64,000 nt of DNA from Pyrenula massariospora (taxonomy: Eukaryota; Ascomycota; Eurotiomycetes; Pyrenulales; Pyrenulaceae). The notes beneath the pieces are model-generated. The model was not told where the DNA came from. It saw only the letters and a program-made list of their open reading frames with translations, and ran no database searches. Positions 34,882 to 46,096 of the stretch are shown one piece after another; position 1 is the stretch's first letter, and each line of letters starts with the position of its first letter. The stretch is from contig JAGFMI010000008.1 in the NCBI GenBank assembly GCA_021030905.1, forward strand, positions 434,001 through 498,000, read 5' to 3'. The translations under genes were made by a program, and so were the position numbers.

Positions 34882-35861
34882 ATGCATCCCAATGTCCCTC
34901 AATGTGAGGAGATAGCTTCTCCGGATCTCGCGAACTTTGGAGTTTCCCTGTAAGTCTCCTGCGAAATAGATCCTGGATTCATTCCGCTGACTAGAGAGAA
35001 GGTTTATTGTCCTCGGAATCGTAGTGTCCTATCTGCCTCAGCATGCCCGGATCATTAGCCGCAAATCGTCCTTCGGACTCTCTCCGCTCTTCGTCCTCCT
35101 TGGTGTTACATCTCAAAATTGCTTCTTTGCAAACATCTTGACGCTACCTAAGAGCCAGCATGATCTACAATGCTGCCGGACAATCAATGGATTTGCCTGC
35201 TTTGCGGCGTCTTTAGGCGTTGTTCAGGTTGGCGCGCAATGGCTCTGCTTCGCCGTCATGTAGTCGTCCCTATTGCTCCTTCGCAAAGCTCGAGCTAATA
35301 AGCATCAGCTTCTTCCTCTTTCTTCTTTTCTTTCCCCGCGCAACACCTTCAAGTACCGATCCCGCCCATGATCCTGAATACCCATCAGTCAAGACTGCTT
35401 TAGCAGTGACAGCAATATCCGTTATCCATGCCGCCATCATTGCCATACTTTGCCTATACTTCACATTTGGCCGACCCGGGTCTCTTCAGACGTTCGCGAA
35501 TCTTATTGGCATATGCGGAACAGCTTTAGCTGCCGTGCAATACTTACCACAAATCTACACAACGTTTGTCCTCCAAAGTGTTGGGAGTCTTAGCATCCCG
35601 ATGATGTGCATACAAACACCTGGGAGCTTTGTATGGGCTACTAGCTTGGCCATCCGGCTTGGTACTGCTGGATGGAGCACGTGGGGGCTACTTCTAGTAA
35701 CGGGGACATTGCAAGCCATACTACTGGGGATGGGTATATATTTCATGATAAGAGACAGGCGCAACCAGCGGAAGGAAGAAAATGAAATCGCCGGCGAGCC
35801 GGAAAGCGAAAACGACTTGTTGATTACGGAAGAGACACCTCTTTTGGAAGACTCTGAATAA
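34882..35861 (+). CDS. PQ-loop repeat membrane protein
   Basis: Exons are 34882-34949, 35002-35259 and 35303-35861, in phase, giving 294 residues. Two PQ-loop motifs are visible: SYLPQHARIISRKSSFGLSP near the N-terminus and QYLPQIYTTFVLQSVGSLSIP in the second half. Each begins a three-helix bundle, and about seven hydrophobic spans are present. The C-terminus is acidic and hydrophilic (EETPLLEDSE), which may hold a dileucine-type sorting signal. PQ-loop proteins include lysosomal or vacuolar amino-acid exporters and sugar transporters. A vacuolar amino-acid exporter is plausible, but the substrate is unknown. Confidence 0.85.
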
Positions 35862-35885
35862 AAATGCATTTTGGGTCACGGATGT

Positions 35886-36809
35886 CTAGTCTATTCTATA
35901 CTTTTCAAAGTCAAAGTCTTCTAGTGTGATGAGCATCTCGGCCCATCCATCGTCTATCTCCCCAACTTCGCCTGGATTTTCAGCTAGGATGCTCCCTCCT
36001 GCCTTGTCTACTTCTTCCCGGTGTTTATGCGTCCCCAGCTTCCCAGCCAGAACTTCTTTCTCCTTTCCTGCATACTCCTCCCTTAATCCCGGATGTGGAC
36101 ACCAGATGACCCGCATGCCTGCCCTCCTACCTGCCTCTACACCAGGTACGCTGTCCTCGAAGACCAGGCACTCCTCCGGCCGGATCTCTGGCTCCAAGCC
36201 CCTCTCACGTATCGATTCATTAATTGTCCCCAATGCCAATAGATAAATATCCGGTAAAGGCTTTCCCCTCCCCTTCGCTATTCTTGGATCATCTCCTTTC
36301 ACAATCTGTCGTGTTAGGAATAGCCCAAATAGCTCTCGCAAGCTTTCTGTCTTAATTTTGTAATTCCCCTCGTGACTACTTGTAGCAACCGCCATATGCA
36401 CCTTCCTCCCACTCTTCCCTTCCCCACCCTCCATCTTCTTCAATCTCCGCAACAAACTCTCCACCCCCGGCAGCGGCTTGCAATGCTTAAACTCCACTTG
36501 CTGCAGCTTCGCCTGCTTGGCCATGAACTCCTCATGAGTAATCGGCAATTGAGCCCAGTCGTGGAAGATCTTGCCGGCTTCAGGGCCTGGGCGGCCTTGG
36601 AGTTGCGCTTTGATGGACCAGGGCAGGGAGGGACGGTTATATTCGTGCAGAATGGCGTTGGTGCAGATTGTATACTTGTCTTCGCTGTCAATTAGGAGGC
36701 CGTCCATGTCGAAGAGACAGGCCCGCACGGGAGGGAAGCTGGGAGGAATGTTAGCTGACTTGCGGGTGGCGGCGTTATAGGGATCAGCGTACTCTGTCCT
36801 AGGAGCCAT
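35886..36809 (-). CDS. HAD-superfamily phosphatase, GS1/pseudouridine-5'-phosphatase-like
   Basis: Single exon, 307 residues from ATG 36809. HAD motif I is ACLFDMDGLLIDSED, with both catalytic Asp residues. Motif II Thr/Ser lies in MAVATSSHEGN, motif III Lys in KGRGKPLPDIYLLA, and motif IV acidic residues in CLVFEDSVPGVEAGRRAGM. This arrangement, with a helical cap between motifs I and II, is that of the GS1/HDHD1 branch, which dephosphorylates small metabolites. The exact substrate is unknown. It converges on the PQ-loop gene with only 24 nt between stop codons. Confidence 0.9.
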   Translation of the reverse strand: MAPRTEYADPYNAATRKSANIPPSFPPVRACLFDMDGLLIDSEDKYTICTNAILHEYNRPSLPWSIKAQLQGRPGPEAGKIFHDWAQLPITHEEFMAKQAKLQQVEFKHCKPLPGVESLLRRLKKMEGGEGKSGRKVHMAVATSSHEGNYKIKTESLRELFGLFLTRQIVKGDDPRIAKGRGKPLPDIYLLALGTINESIRERGLEPEIRPEECLVFEDSVPGVEAGRRAGMRVIWCPHPGLREEYAGKEKEVLAGKLGTHKHREEVDKAGGSILAENPGEVGEIDDGWAEMLITLEDFDFEKYRID

Positions 36810-37057
36810 TTTCGTGGGCTTAAGGACTACACAAGTCCCAGCGTACTCAGGGCCGAAGAAACAGAAAGCACTCTGGCAGTGAGTCCTAGTGTTGGGGTAA
36901 AATCTCCGCTCGGGCTTTTCCGAAAATCCTGGCTGACGATCTCTCCACACTCGTTTCTCCGCTCTGCAGGCGGCGGAATCATAAAACTTTGGGATACTTG
37001 AGCCTATTTGATGGCACGAGCTCGTTAAAACGCTGCGATACCAGGCTCAGTCCCGCC

Positions 37058-37974
37058 ATGAAGTTCGAGAGCCAGCTTAAAAAGCCCTCACCAGAGTCCA
37101 AACCCAAGCCGACAGAAGACAGCGACTCCGAAACCGAAGAAACCTTCCACGACGCCCGCTTTCCCCCGGAGGAAGAAGCTGTACGCTCCCCACCTAGACT
37201 TCCCTCCAGCATGCCTAACATTAGCTTCTCCAGAAATTAGTCTCGGAATCCAACGCCCAAAAGGCCACCGCAAACACCCTCTTCAGCACCTCCCGCTACA
37301 GCGAAGCCATCTCCGCCTACGACTCCGCCCTCGCCTCTTTACCGACATACCTCGACCTCGAGCTCGCCATTCTCAAATCCAACATCACCGCCTGCCATAG
37401 CAAGCTCTCGCAGTGGAAAGAAGCCATCGACTCCAGCACCGCCGCGCTCGAGGCGCTCGACCGCGAAGCACCCCTCCCCAAGCCCGAGAATACGGAGAAC
37501 ACCCCGCAATCGACCACCGCCGGCGGCGACACGGTCGTCGAACTAAAGGACGAAGAAGACGAATCCATCACCCTCAAAACTCTAGAACAAACGGACGCCC
37601 GCCACCAAACCGCATCCCGCATCCGCGCCAAATCCCTCCTCCGCCGCGCCCGCGCCCGCTCTCACCTACCCACCTGGTCGCACCTGTCCGGCGCAGAAGC
37701 CGACTACACTCTCCTCGCCACCACACCCTCCCTCTTCTCTCAACTCCCGCCGGCTGAACAGCGCGGCGTAAGGCGCGAGCTGGCGGGGCTGCCGGAAAGG
37801 GTGAGTGCGGCGAAGGAGAGGGAGACGGCGGAGATGCTGGGGAAGCTGAAGGAGCTCGGGAATGGGATACTCAAGCCGTTTGGGCTGAGTACGGAGAACT
37901 TTAAGGTGGAGAGGCAGGAGGGTGGGGGGTATAGTTTGGGGTTTAGTCAGGGTGAGGGTGGGGGGAAGGGGTAG
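37058..37974 (+). CDS. TPR protein, Ttc1-like
   Basis: Exons are 37058-37180 and 37234-37974, in phase, giving 304 residues. The acidic N-terminus (SDSETEETFHDARFPPEEEA) leads into TPR helices: KATANTLFSTSRYSEAISAYDSALASLP, then ELAILKSNITACHSKLSQWKEAIDSSTAAL and IRAKSLLRRARARSHLPTW. The end (LKELGNGILKPFGLSTENFKVERQ and a Gly-rich tail) is typical of Ttc1, a co-chaperone-like adaptor reported to bind Hsp90 and G-alpha proteins. The second exon has no start codon of its own, so it is easy to miss. The gene is divergent from the HAD gene with a 248-nt shared upstream region. Confidence 0.85.
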
Positions 37975-38884
37975 TGGGGACCTTTGGGGCGTGCAGATGT
38001 GGCTTTTTTTTCAGGCTCTGGATCTCGTCGCGTGCGATTTAGACGTCCTTTGGACGTGGACCCATAGAGTCGTGGACATGCAAAACAATCAATGCAAGAT
38101 CATCACCGCATCGTATTCGAGTCCAATCCGACTATCCTAAGATACTGTACACTCCCAAGTTAAAAAAAAAAGAATGTCACTCAGAAAACCCCCCACCCCA
38201 AAGTCCGTCTATGACCAAATACCGGCATACTCGAGAATCCAAGCGGGCTTCTATGTCTCTATCAAAAAACCGGCGTTGCAGAACAAAAATTTCAATTTCA
38301 ATTTCAATTTCAATTTCAACTCCCTCTCGCGCCAGGTGTAAATGCAAATGCAAAAGCGCCGTCCAGTTGCAGCCGTCCTCGGTGTGGCTTCGCCCCGGAG
38401 CCATTGAGAACGGGACAGGGTAGTCCGCCAGTGTGTACGGGCGCGTCGCGATTGAAGGGAAATAAAAAGAAGGGATGTGAGGAGATTGGGGAAAAGAAAT
38501 TAGAATTGCAAAGGAGTGGCCAGCCTGCGGGGCACACAGTGGTTCATACGGACATGATCGCCGGTTCGCGGTGGCGATGCGTGTGCGATTCGTGGGCGAC
38601 AGACTTGGGGGTTAATTATGTTGGTGGTGATGGCTATGGTAAGAGACCGTGCTCTGTCTATAGTCTGGGGAAAGGGATGGATTGTGAGTGTGGATGTGCA
38701 TTGGTGGAAAGGCGAATGAGGATATTCGTGTGGTGTTGGGAGACTTAGTTGGGTTGTAGGGATGTCGGGTGGTGGTAAGGTCGGAAGGTGGCCGTTATGG
38801 AGAACGTGGAGGGCTTTGTGAGGAGAGCGCATAGCCAGCTATGATATTGGTATGAAAAGATGGGAGCCGAAAAGAGCCGCCGAG
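37975..38884. other. Convergent intergenic region with short tandem repeat
   Basis: About 0.9 kb between two 3' ends. A TTTCAA microsatellite of about five units lies at about 38290-38320, and an A-tract at 38162-38170. No gene was recognised. Confidence 0.5.
38290..38320 (+). repeat. (TTTCAA)n microsatellite
   Basis: Five near-perfect hexamer units in tandem within noncoding sequence. Confidence 0.8.
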
Positions 38885-40880
38885 CTAGGTACGACGAGTG
38901 CGCTTGTTGGCAGGCGTCTCGACGTATTCGGAGTGATCCGAGTCGTTTTCCTCGTCTGGAGACTCAATGATGCTCTCGAGTGGGGAGCACCGAGATAGCG
39001 CTGGTTCTTCAGGTCGATCGGCTTTTTGAGGTTCTTGGACGGCTTGCGTAGGGTGCGAGGTAGGACCGGAGTCAAATGGCTGGTATGAGCTGGGCACGGT
39101 GGAGTGAAGATTCGGAGTGAACGTCTGTTTTCCAAATCAGGATATACTACCCAAGCGGACGCAACCTTGCAAGGAAGACATACCTGGTTCAGGCTTGGTA
39201 GTGAAGACGGTTCTAGTGGCTGGAAGAGATTACCAGACATGTAACTGCCATCAGTCGTGTATGAGCGATTCATAGTGCGCTTGTTCGGAGAAGTTGTCGA
39301 TATTCTTGCTAAGTTGTGGTAGTATGAGCCTTGTGGAGGACTCATGAAAGAGGACTGTTGTGAAAGTTGGCTGGCTTGCGGGAAAGATGAGGTTGTGTAA
39401 TTCATGGGAATTGCGGACGTGGAATAGGTTGGTAAAGCCGTGAAAGTAGATGGAGATGACGGAAGAAAAGGCCGGCTAGTCGTTCCGCTATATGAAGCCG
39501 GATGTGCCAATAGAGGGCGTTGGGACTGAGAGTTGTTCTGCAGCTGTGGAGTTTGTGAGGTGAACGAGGTCTTCGTATCATCAGCCATATCGGAATGTGC
39601 GTCAGGAGTAGCTGTTTGCGGAGAAGTCAACCGTTTTCTTTTCTTCGGCGACTGGCTTGCTGCGGCTTTTCCAGCCGCCATAGTCCGGCCTTTCTTCTCG
39701 TTCAGTGCGCGGTTGGACTCGACTCTGGATCTGGCGCGAACTGGGTCGTCCACAAAAGTGTTGACAAACGGTGGGTCAAAGAGATGCTTACAAATCGTCT
39801 TCTGGCTGTAAAGCGCGTTGACGATGTGATCGAAGCGCTCTGCGAACGTGCGAACAGTGTTTCCAGTTTTGGTCTTTGAGGGATCAAAAATACAAACCAG
39901 AGATCCGTACTTCGACCTCATAATGCAAGCCTTGAGTATCTGCCAACAGACGACCTCGACGCGCGCATTGTCGTGACTCATCGCTCTGAAAGGTCGAATC
40001 ATCGCCTCATTGTCGACGGCACCGTCGATGGATTTGAACGCCTTGAAAAGTACTTTCACCATCGCTTTCTCTTGCTCAGTGCTATGAGGTATCGTTGGAT
40101 CTTCGTCGAGCTCCACTTTTGAAACCTTCTCTCGCCAATGTTTTGCCTCAACATAGCTGTTGAATGCTGTGGTAGTGTCTATGTGATTACCTCTTGGGTT
40201 CAGACATTGCTGGGCGGTTGCGAAAGCGTTTTCATGGAGATAAGGATGCTCGCCTGGCGCTGTATGAATGTTGGACGAAGGTAGAACTGGAGCCCATGAC
40301 TTAGAATTGCTCATTATGTGTTTTTCAATTTGCCGGGCATTCAGTGAAGCAGACGCTGCAACAATTGCCTTCTTTCTCTCGAATTTGTCATGAACATAAG
40401 ATGCGATATTGATTGCGCCGTGATTATTGCCCTGACTGGCGTCCAAGAAGAACTTTTCGTGGTCAGAATATTGGTCTTTATCTAGACTAAACGTGACAAG
40501 CGAAGTCGGAGCTGATTCTGGGGACTCGGAAGAACCCTCACCGCCCGCAATGCGAGAGTCAGGGCTCAAGTCACTTGAAAGATTCGAGGGAATCTCCACA
40601 TCCAATCCGACTGTTAAGTGTGCCTGAGTGGTCGGGACCTCCATCACGGGGACGGAGGTGAATGCAAGAGGGGAATCACCGTTTTCAGCCGCGAGAAAGC
40701 CGGCCAAGTCTAGGTCTCAGCAACCATTAGTCTCAGCACTGGGCACCGAAATTAGGAGCACGAACCTTCCCCTGTGAAGAACTTCCAAATTTCCGAGTGC
40801 AGTGCAAGCGGCTGTGCTGGGTTGTAAGTATCCTCAAGGAGCATGTGCGCAGTATGACGGAATTCGTCCTGGAATTCCAT
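38885..40880 (-). CDS. Conserved-looking fungal protein of unknown function, probably nuclear
   Basis: Exons read on the minus strand are 40880-40766, 40709-39184 and 39124-38885, in phase, giving 626 residues. Without the second intron a longer 3' frame reads to 38839, but the spliced acidic ending (SPLESIIESPDEENDSDHSE then KRTRRT) looks more like real protein. Residues about 240-370 are the most ordered part (ARVEVVCWQILKACIMRSK, YGSLVCIFDPSKTKTGNTVRTFAERFDHIVNALY). They are followed by a basic nuclear-localisation-like SPKKRKRLTS and a long Ser/Thr/Pro/Gln-rich disordered region. I do not recognise a named domain; transcriptional or chromatin roles are guesses. Confidence 0.75.
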
Positions 40881-42298
40881 GACGCTTAAATTTTCAACTG
40901 GGAGAAACCGGGGCGCAGGTTCTGCTTCTTGTCAGCTGTGCACTATTGCACAACACCGGCTTCTCGGCGATAAGGGCAAAAAGGAGCCGTCGTTTTTCCC
41001 TAGTATAAGACAAGTCTTACTGTGTAGAGGATGGACGAGCGTCAAGAACAAGAACTGTAGTTTACAAAGAATCAAATAGTTTGAAGAGAAGAGGGAACGT
41101 GAGACGTGCAAGCAATTATTCTAGACAGCCCATCGCGAGCGATGAGAAAACCTCTTGACTCACATGGGCAACCCAGCCACCTCAAAGCGCCACTCTCTAT
41201 TCTTGATGAATGGACATTGAGACAATTGCAAGATTACCTACCATACTCATTCATTGAGAACAAGTGCTTCGTATGACAGGGCTCTCTGGCTGTGTCTCGA
41301 GACAAGGAGTCCTCGGTTTTTTTATAAGATGTCTCCTCTCTCCATGGAGCTCAGGTTCATTTTTCCACGCTCCTACCTGTGGAAGAACTTTGCCGCTCAT
41401 GCCATGCTTTACCGGAAAGATTACAGATAGGATACATAGCGTCATAATTCACAACATGAATCCAAGCAGTGGGCTGCCCAATTGAGAGAGTCCCTCTTTG
41501 AAGATTCGGGTTACATGATTGAGCGGTAACACGCGATTTACAAAGCGGTCAAGGTCCACGGGTTTGCACAAGCTAGCTAGTCATGAGGCATCTCAAGATT
41601 TGCACGAGCGTGATTTAGCACCCAAAGATCCTGGAAGACACTTGCTGGAACCAGCTCATCCATCTATGCTTAATTACAATGTAGTGAGGTCCTCATAAGC
41701 GTTGAGCCTAAATAACCGTTAGGCTCGCTACACTGATCTGCGCTGTTCGTGTCAGCTCATTGAGCTCTGGGGAACAATTCGAGAATGGATTCTCAGGGGG
41801 CTGTATGACGAGAACACAACCTACAACGAGTGTTTTGCAGGTCGCGACGGATCAAAATTTTTCTCATCCGTTCACTCAAGGCTGCACAGTTTTATCGAGG
41901 AGCGACTGCAATGTTGAAAGTAGCTGTGGGTATTGTGCCTGAAATTGGAGAAGCAAATCGGAATCAAGATCTAGAGTGAAATGAGTCTTGTTTTGGAGTC
42001 GGCTCGCTTACCTCGGTACCTACCTAAAGGCACTGTAGTAGTGAAGACTAGCAAAATAGCGAAGTTGAAAAAAAAGGCTGACGTTGATTTTCTTGGCACC
42101 CCCTCAGAGCCAGAAGCTGTGCACGGGCCACAAGCTGAGTGGTTAAGCTTGTGGCCCGTGCACGCCCCAAGATTGCCCCCCCACCCAGCTTCCGACGAGG
42201 TTCAACGACGGAGAAGAATGTTTGTATGAGAGAACGAGCCCCTTTATGATATTTGCATCCCAAAGTTTGCGTCATATGAAGCCGATAGATAATACTGA
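40881..42298. other. Intergenic region with perfect hairpin
   Basis: 1.4 kb holding the orphan gene promoter and the 3' side of the WRAP53-like gene. Short frames here look random. The only notable structure is the palindrome at 42119-42163. Confidence 0.4.
42119..42163. repeat. Perfect 18-bp inverted repeat
   Basis: The arm GTGCACGGGCCACAAGCT (42119-42136) and its exact reverse complement (42146-42163) are separated by 9 nt. It lies 136-180 nt past the stop of the WRAP53-like gene, so it could fold in the 3' UTR. It could equally be a small mobile-element remnant. Confidence 0.8.
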
Positions 42299-43702
42299 TT
42301 ACAGAGCCCAAATTTTCAGCGAGTTGTCCCGCGTCTCTCGTACATCGTCACTTAGATCTTTCCAATGGCGTTGGCCAGAGCATGTCGCCACAACGTTTCC
42401 GGCTTTGTGCACACCCACGGCGCTCACTGCGTCTGCATTGTGTTAGCTAGCGAAAACCTGACGAGATTGCAACAGGGTGACAAACCATCGTGAGCCTTCC
42501 ATGAATGCTCAGTAGCATGTGCTCCCTCCTTCCTGTAGGGGTCTCTCCACACTGACACCGATCCATCCTGCCCTCCTGCCCAAACTTCGTCGACTCCTGA
42601 TGCTTGATTTCTTATCACATCGACGCCGAGCCTTTGATTCGTCATCGCACCTCTGCCCTCAAGCCAACCAAGTAGCTGCCCGGTCTTACGAATGTCATAC
42701 ACCATGACACCCCGGCTTCTCCGTTCAACGACATAGAGATAGGCCCCACAAGGACTCCATAGAAGCTGTGTGATACCTGACCCGTGGATAGCTTTGTCGG
42801 CTTCTGTGCCCTGAACGCCGAAGACGCCTATACAGTCGCCCTGCCCACCGGAGGCGTATAGTCCGATTTGACGACTGAAAGTGCCTGCCGCGAGAACATT
42901 GCTACGGTCCTCCAGGGACATGGCAGATACGATCCCTTTCATTCCAATGCCGCCTCCAACTTGCTTCTTGCGTTTGCTGGGAATGGTAGGGAGCCATGCT
43001 GTCGGGCCAGACCCAGGACGAGAGATGTCAAATACGCATAGTAGACTGTCGGAACCAGTGATGAATGTTGTGCCGTCCGGTGAGAATGCGAGAGAATGTG
43101 CGGGGATGTAGGCCTCGGTTGTCGGGTTTACCAAAAGGTATGAGCCCAACAGGCCCTGGCCGAGCGCTGAATTCAGACGAATAGGGTGATCCCTGGTTGA
43201 CGAAAGGAGAAGACAGGTAGAGGGATCCTGGAGATCAAATGTAGGGTATGTAGCGCTCGCGTAAAGTGGCTCATAAGAAGCCAAAGTCGAATAACATTCG
43301 AGCTGCTTTGGTTGTTCCTGAAATTCCAAGATATCTGGCGGACTGGAGATGCTCTCAGCACATTGCCCGAAAAGAGCTCAAAAGGCATTCACACACACAA
43401 TGAATGTTCTGATGCTGTTATCCGCAGACTCTGTGATCAATGAAGTGCCATCGGGTGTCCTGTTCCCTGTTAGCAGTTTCCGTCATATGCCCTGGGGAAC
43501 TTGACCATCGTGCTGTCTTGAAATAGTCGTTTTCGTTCAGCTTGGTAGCTGGCCAGCTTTCTAAATCTAAGTTACATGGATTCTGATCGCTTGCGGTGGC
43601 CCAAATAGCTTGGTGAACTGTGCAGTTGAAATCTAGGCCTGTTCCAGCGACGAGCTTAGGCGATAATGGTTCGTTGGCCGCCTCATCATCCCGAGCGTCC
43701 AT
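42299..43702 (-). CDS. WD40 protein of the WRAP53/TCAB1/Swt21 family
   Basis: Exons read on the minus strand are 43702-43506, 43459-43397, 43342-42486 and 42426-42299, all in phase, giving 414 residues. Family features: ARWTPDGTSLITESADNSIRTF, STCLLLSSTRDHPIRL, AHSLAFSPDGTTFITGSDSLLCVFDISRPG, GIVSAMSLEDRSNVLAAGTFSRQIGLY, ITQLLWSPCGAYLYVVERRSRGVMVYDIR and MTNQRLGVDV. The last exon ends in ...SGQRHWKDL... and KIWAL. WRAP53 binds CAB-box RNAs and guides telomerase and scaRNAs to Cajal bodies; yeast Swt21 is linked to splicing. A role in nuclear RNP handling is therefore likely here. Confidence 0.88.
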
Positions 43703-44055
43703 GGGCGATGTCTTGCATTCATTGGGTTGAAATAAGTCTCGGACGAAGGAATGGATCCTTCAGAAGCGCAGCTCCAACTTCGGTCAATGTAGACTCAAGC
43801 TGCACGACAAAGGGTGCGTACCTGCATAAGGCTGCATTGGTGACATAATCAGTGCACCACCTCTTATGCCAAGCGCGCTGGCCATATCCAGCGCGTTTCC
43901 GAGCCCGACCACAACCAAAACACCCCCTTGCGTCGCGAGCGCAATGTTCGGTTCCAAGGCAGGTCCGGGCTTGAGTATCAATACTTCAGCGGCGAATGCG
44001 ACGTCATCTTCATCTACACCTTCACTGTAAGTCTAAGTCTGTACTCTCATCCGAG
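43703..44055. promoter_or_regulatory. Divergent promoter region, WRAP53-like / Nup49 genes
   Basis: About 350 nt. It probably includes the true 5' end of the nucleoporin gene, because a GTAAGT donor-like site lies at about 44030 and an upstream coding exon is possible. Confidence 0.4.
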
Positions 44056-45462
44056 ATGTTGCCTGCCCTCAAATTCGGGCAAGACAGGCAGCGAAAAGGG
44101 CCGCCAGACCCGATTCAAATACCCACGAACAAGGCCCTTTTCAACGAACCACCTCCTGCTCCAGTTGCTCCAACCTTTGGTGGCGCGCCCAAAGCTAACA
44201 TATCTTCGGTCAGGTTCGGCAACACGACAGCAGGCAATGTAAGCGGCTTCAATCCAAATACTTCGAGCAGTGCCCAGACTGGGAGCCTCTTCGGCCAGCA
44301 GAACAAGACAACGCAATCGCAGCCCCAACCCAGCCTTTTCGGTGCTACAACCTCCGGTCCCTCTTCTCTATTCGGCGCAGTTACTACCGCCCCCTCGGCT
44401 CAAGCTCAACCAGCATCTTCTGGGTCTGGATTGTTTGGTGGTGGATCTGGGGGTCTTTTTGGCGGTGGGCTAGGAGCATCTCAAAATGCTGCGAGCTCAG
44501 CGCCTGCGAGCAACACGCTGGGTGGCCTTGGTTCAAGCTTGTTCAATACGCAAAGACCAGCACAACCACCTCGGCTTGGGTCGTCATTAAATCTGCCAAC
44601 ATTTAGCCAGTCACTTAGTGGCGCAAGTGGCGCAAAAATCGACCTCGAGCATCTACGGCCGACTACAAAATATGACAATCTCACGGATCAAATACAAAAT
44701 GAAATTCAAAAGCTTGATGAGGCAATCCTTGACCAGATTAATATGTCCCACGAGGTGTCAGATCTACTCCCCACCATAGACAACGCTGGCAGCAACATTG
44801 ACAACGATACTGCATTCGTGGCCCGCAAACTAGAAGAACTGGAAATTGGCTTGGAGAATGACGCTGAAGACATCCAACGATTACGGGACGGCCTCGTCAA
44901 GAAAGATGCTGTCGAGGCAAGAGTGGCATTCCGACAGGTCGATCGATTAAAAATGCCCAGTCAATATCAGACTCCACAAGACGGGTCCCTCATGACCGGT
45001 GCCACAGGCTTGAGTGGATGGTGGAATCATCCCCAAACGCTGCAGCGAAATCTACGAGCAAGTGCAGCAAGCGGAAAGATGAAGTTGCCTGGGGACGATG
45101 ACCCAGACGCGTCGGCTGGCCCAGCAAATCTGGTTGAGTTCTTCGACAAGCGGACGACCGAAATGGGCAGCACGCTTGGCGGCTACAAAGACGTTTTGAA
45201 GGAGATTGAAGAGCACCTTGATGGCGTTGAAGCTAGTATCTACACAAAGCACAGAGAGCTTGTTGCGGGAGGTGGCGGAGAGTCGGGTATTGGAAACGGC
45301 CGTGAAGAGCAATTCAGGAACTTGGTTTACGCTCTTGGAGTCTTCGAACGGAGCATTATTGACGTTGCGGGCAAGGTGGGCAGCGTTAGGAATGATGTGC
45401 AAGACCTTATGATTGGGGAGACGGAACGAAGAAACGCTGGATTCGCGAGAAGCATCCGGTGA
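44056..45462 (+). CDS. NUP49: FG nucleoporin Nup49 (metazoan Nup58) type
   Basis: 468 residues from ATG 44056. The frame also opens from ATG 43996, but its start (a His/Leu run followed by donor-like sequence) looks non-coding, so the start is unresolved. Residues about 50-170 contain FG/GLFG-type repeats (SLFGQQ, SLFGATTSG, GLFGGGSGGLFGGGLG). The rest is coiled coil (LTDQIQNEIQKLDEAILDQI..., VARKLEELEIGLENDAEDI, EFFDKRTTEMGSTLGGYKDVLKEIEEHLDGVE), matching the Nup49 part of the Nsp1-Nup57-Nup49 central-channel complex. FG repeats bind transport receptors and line the pore. Confidence 0.85.
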   Translation: MLPALKFGQDRQRKGPPDPIQIPTNKALFNEPPPAPVAPTFGGAPKANISSVRFGNTTAGNVSGFNPNTSSSAQTGSLFGQQNKTTQSQPQPSLFGATTSGPSSLFGAVTTAPSAQAQPASSGSGLFGGGSGGLFGGGLGASQNAASSAPASNTLGGLGSSLFNTQRPAQPPRLGSSLNLPTFSQSLSGASGAKIDLEHLRPTTKYDNLTDQIQNEIQKLDEAILDQINMSHEVSDLLPTIDNAGSNIDNDTAFVARKLEELEIGLENDAEDIQRLRDGLVKKDAVEARVAFRQVDRLKMPSQYQTPQDGSLMTGATGLSGWWNHPQTLQRNLRASAASGKMKLPGDDDPDASAGPANLVEFFDKRTTEMGSTLGGYKDVLKEIEEHLDGVEASIYTKHRELVAGGGGESGIGNGREEQFRNLVYALGVFERSIIDVAGKVGSVRNDVQDLMIGETERRNAGFARSIR

Positions 45463-46096
45463 TGAGCCATGAGTTGGGTGATATCTAAGAATTTTGAGGG
45501 CTGACTCATCCTGCCTTTAGAGGAAGTTCATTGAATGGCGGCTAGTTCGATAGACTCAGCGATTCTCCTTGGTTGATGCTAACGGTTTCCGTTCATCTTG
45601 TGGTTCGCAGAAAGGCGCAGCATGCATTAGCTTTAATCTAGTGTGAGCCTACAGCAAAACATTCTTGCATGTAATACTTTCATCATACATCGCTCCATTT
45701 CAGCGCCTCCGCAACAGTAGCCTTCTACAGAGCGTCAAGTCGGGGAGTGTGCACTGACTCAAGTGAGCTTGATTGTCAGCGCTGGTGCAGAGCTGATTGA
45801 ATTCCGTCTTTAGGTGTCATGCTCAAATCTGTCAGATCGTCTGTTACCGCATCTCAATCTTTCTCCATCCAGGATGACTCTTTCTCAGAGCTTCAGTCAT
45901 AATGTCGCGGGACACTCATTTTGAACCTGTCCGGGTAGTCTTTGTGATCGAGGTACTCGCAGTACGCGCGTCATGATGAAAACACAGACGGCCTCCAGCG
46001 CCTTGCGTATACTGTCAATTGCTACGACATTTGGCCTTTCGGAGAATCGGCTTGCCTCCAAAATAATCCTCAAAAACAAAAACAAAGATAATCGGA
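45463..46096. other. Intergenic region
   Basis: About 630 nt between two genes on the same strand: Nup49 3' UTR and the promoter of the XPF-like gene. Nothing else was seen. Confidence 0.4.

Noticed and set aside
43996-44055. Upstream ATG for the nucleoporin
   Set aside because: The added residues are a His/Leu run overlapping a GTAAGT donor-like site, unlike Nup49 N-termini. The true start may instead be in an upstream exon.
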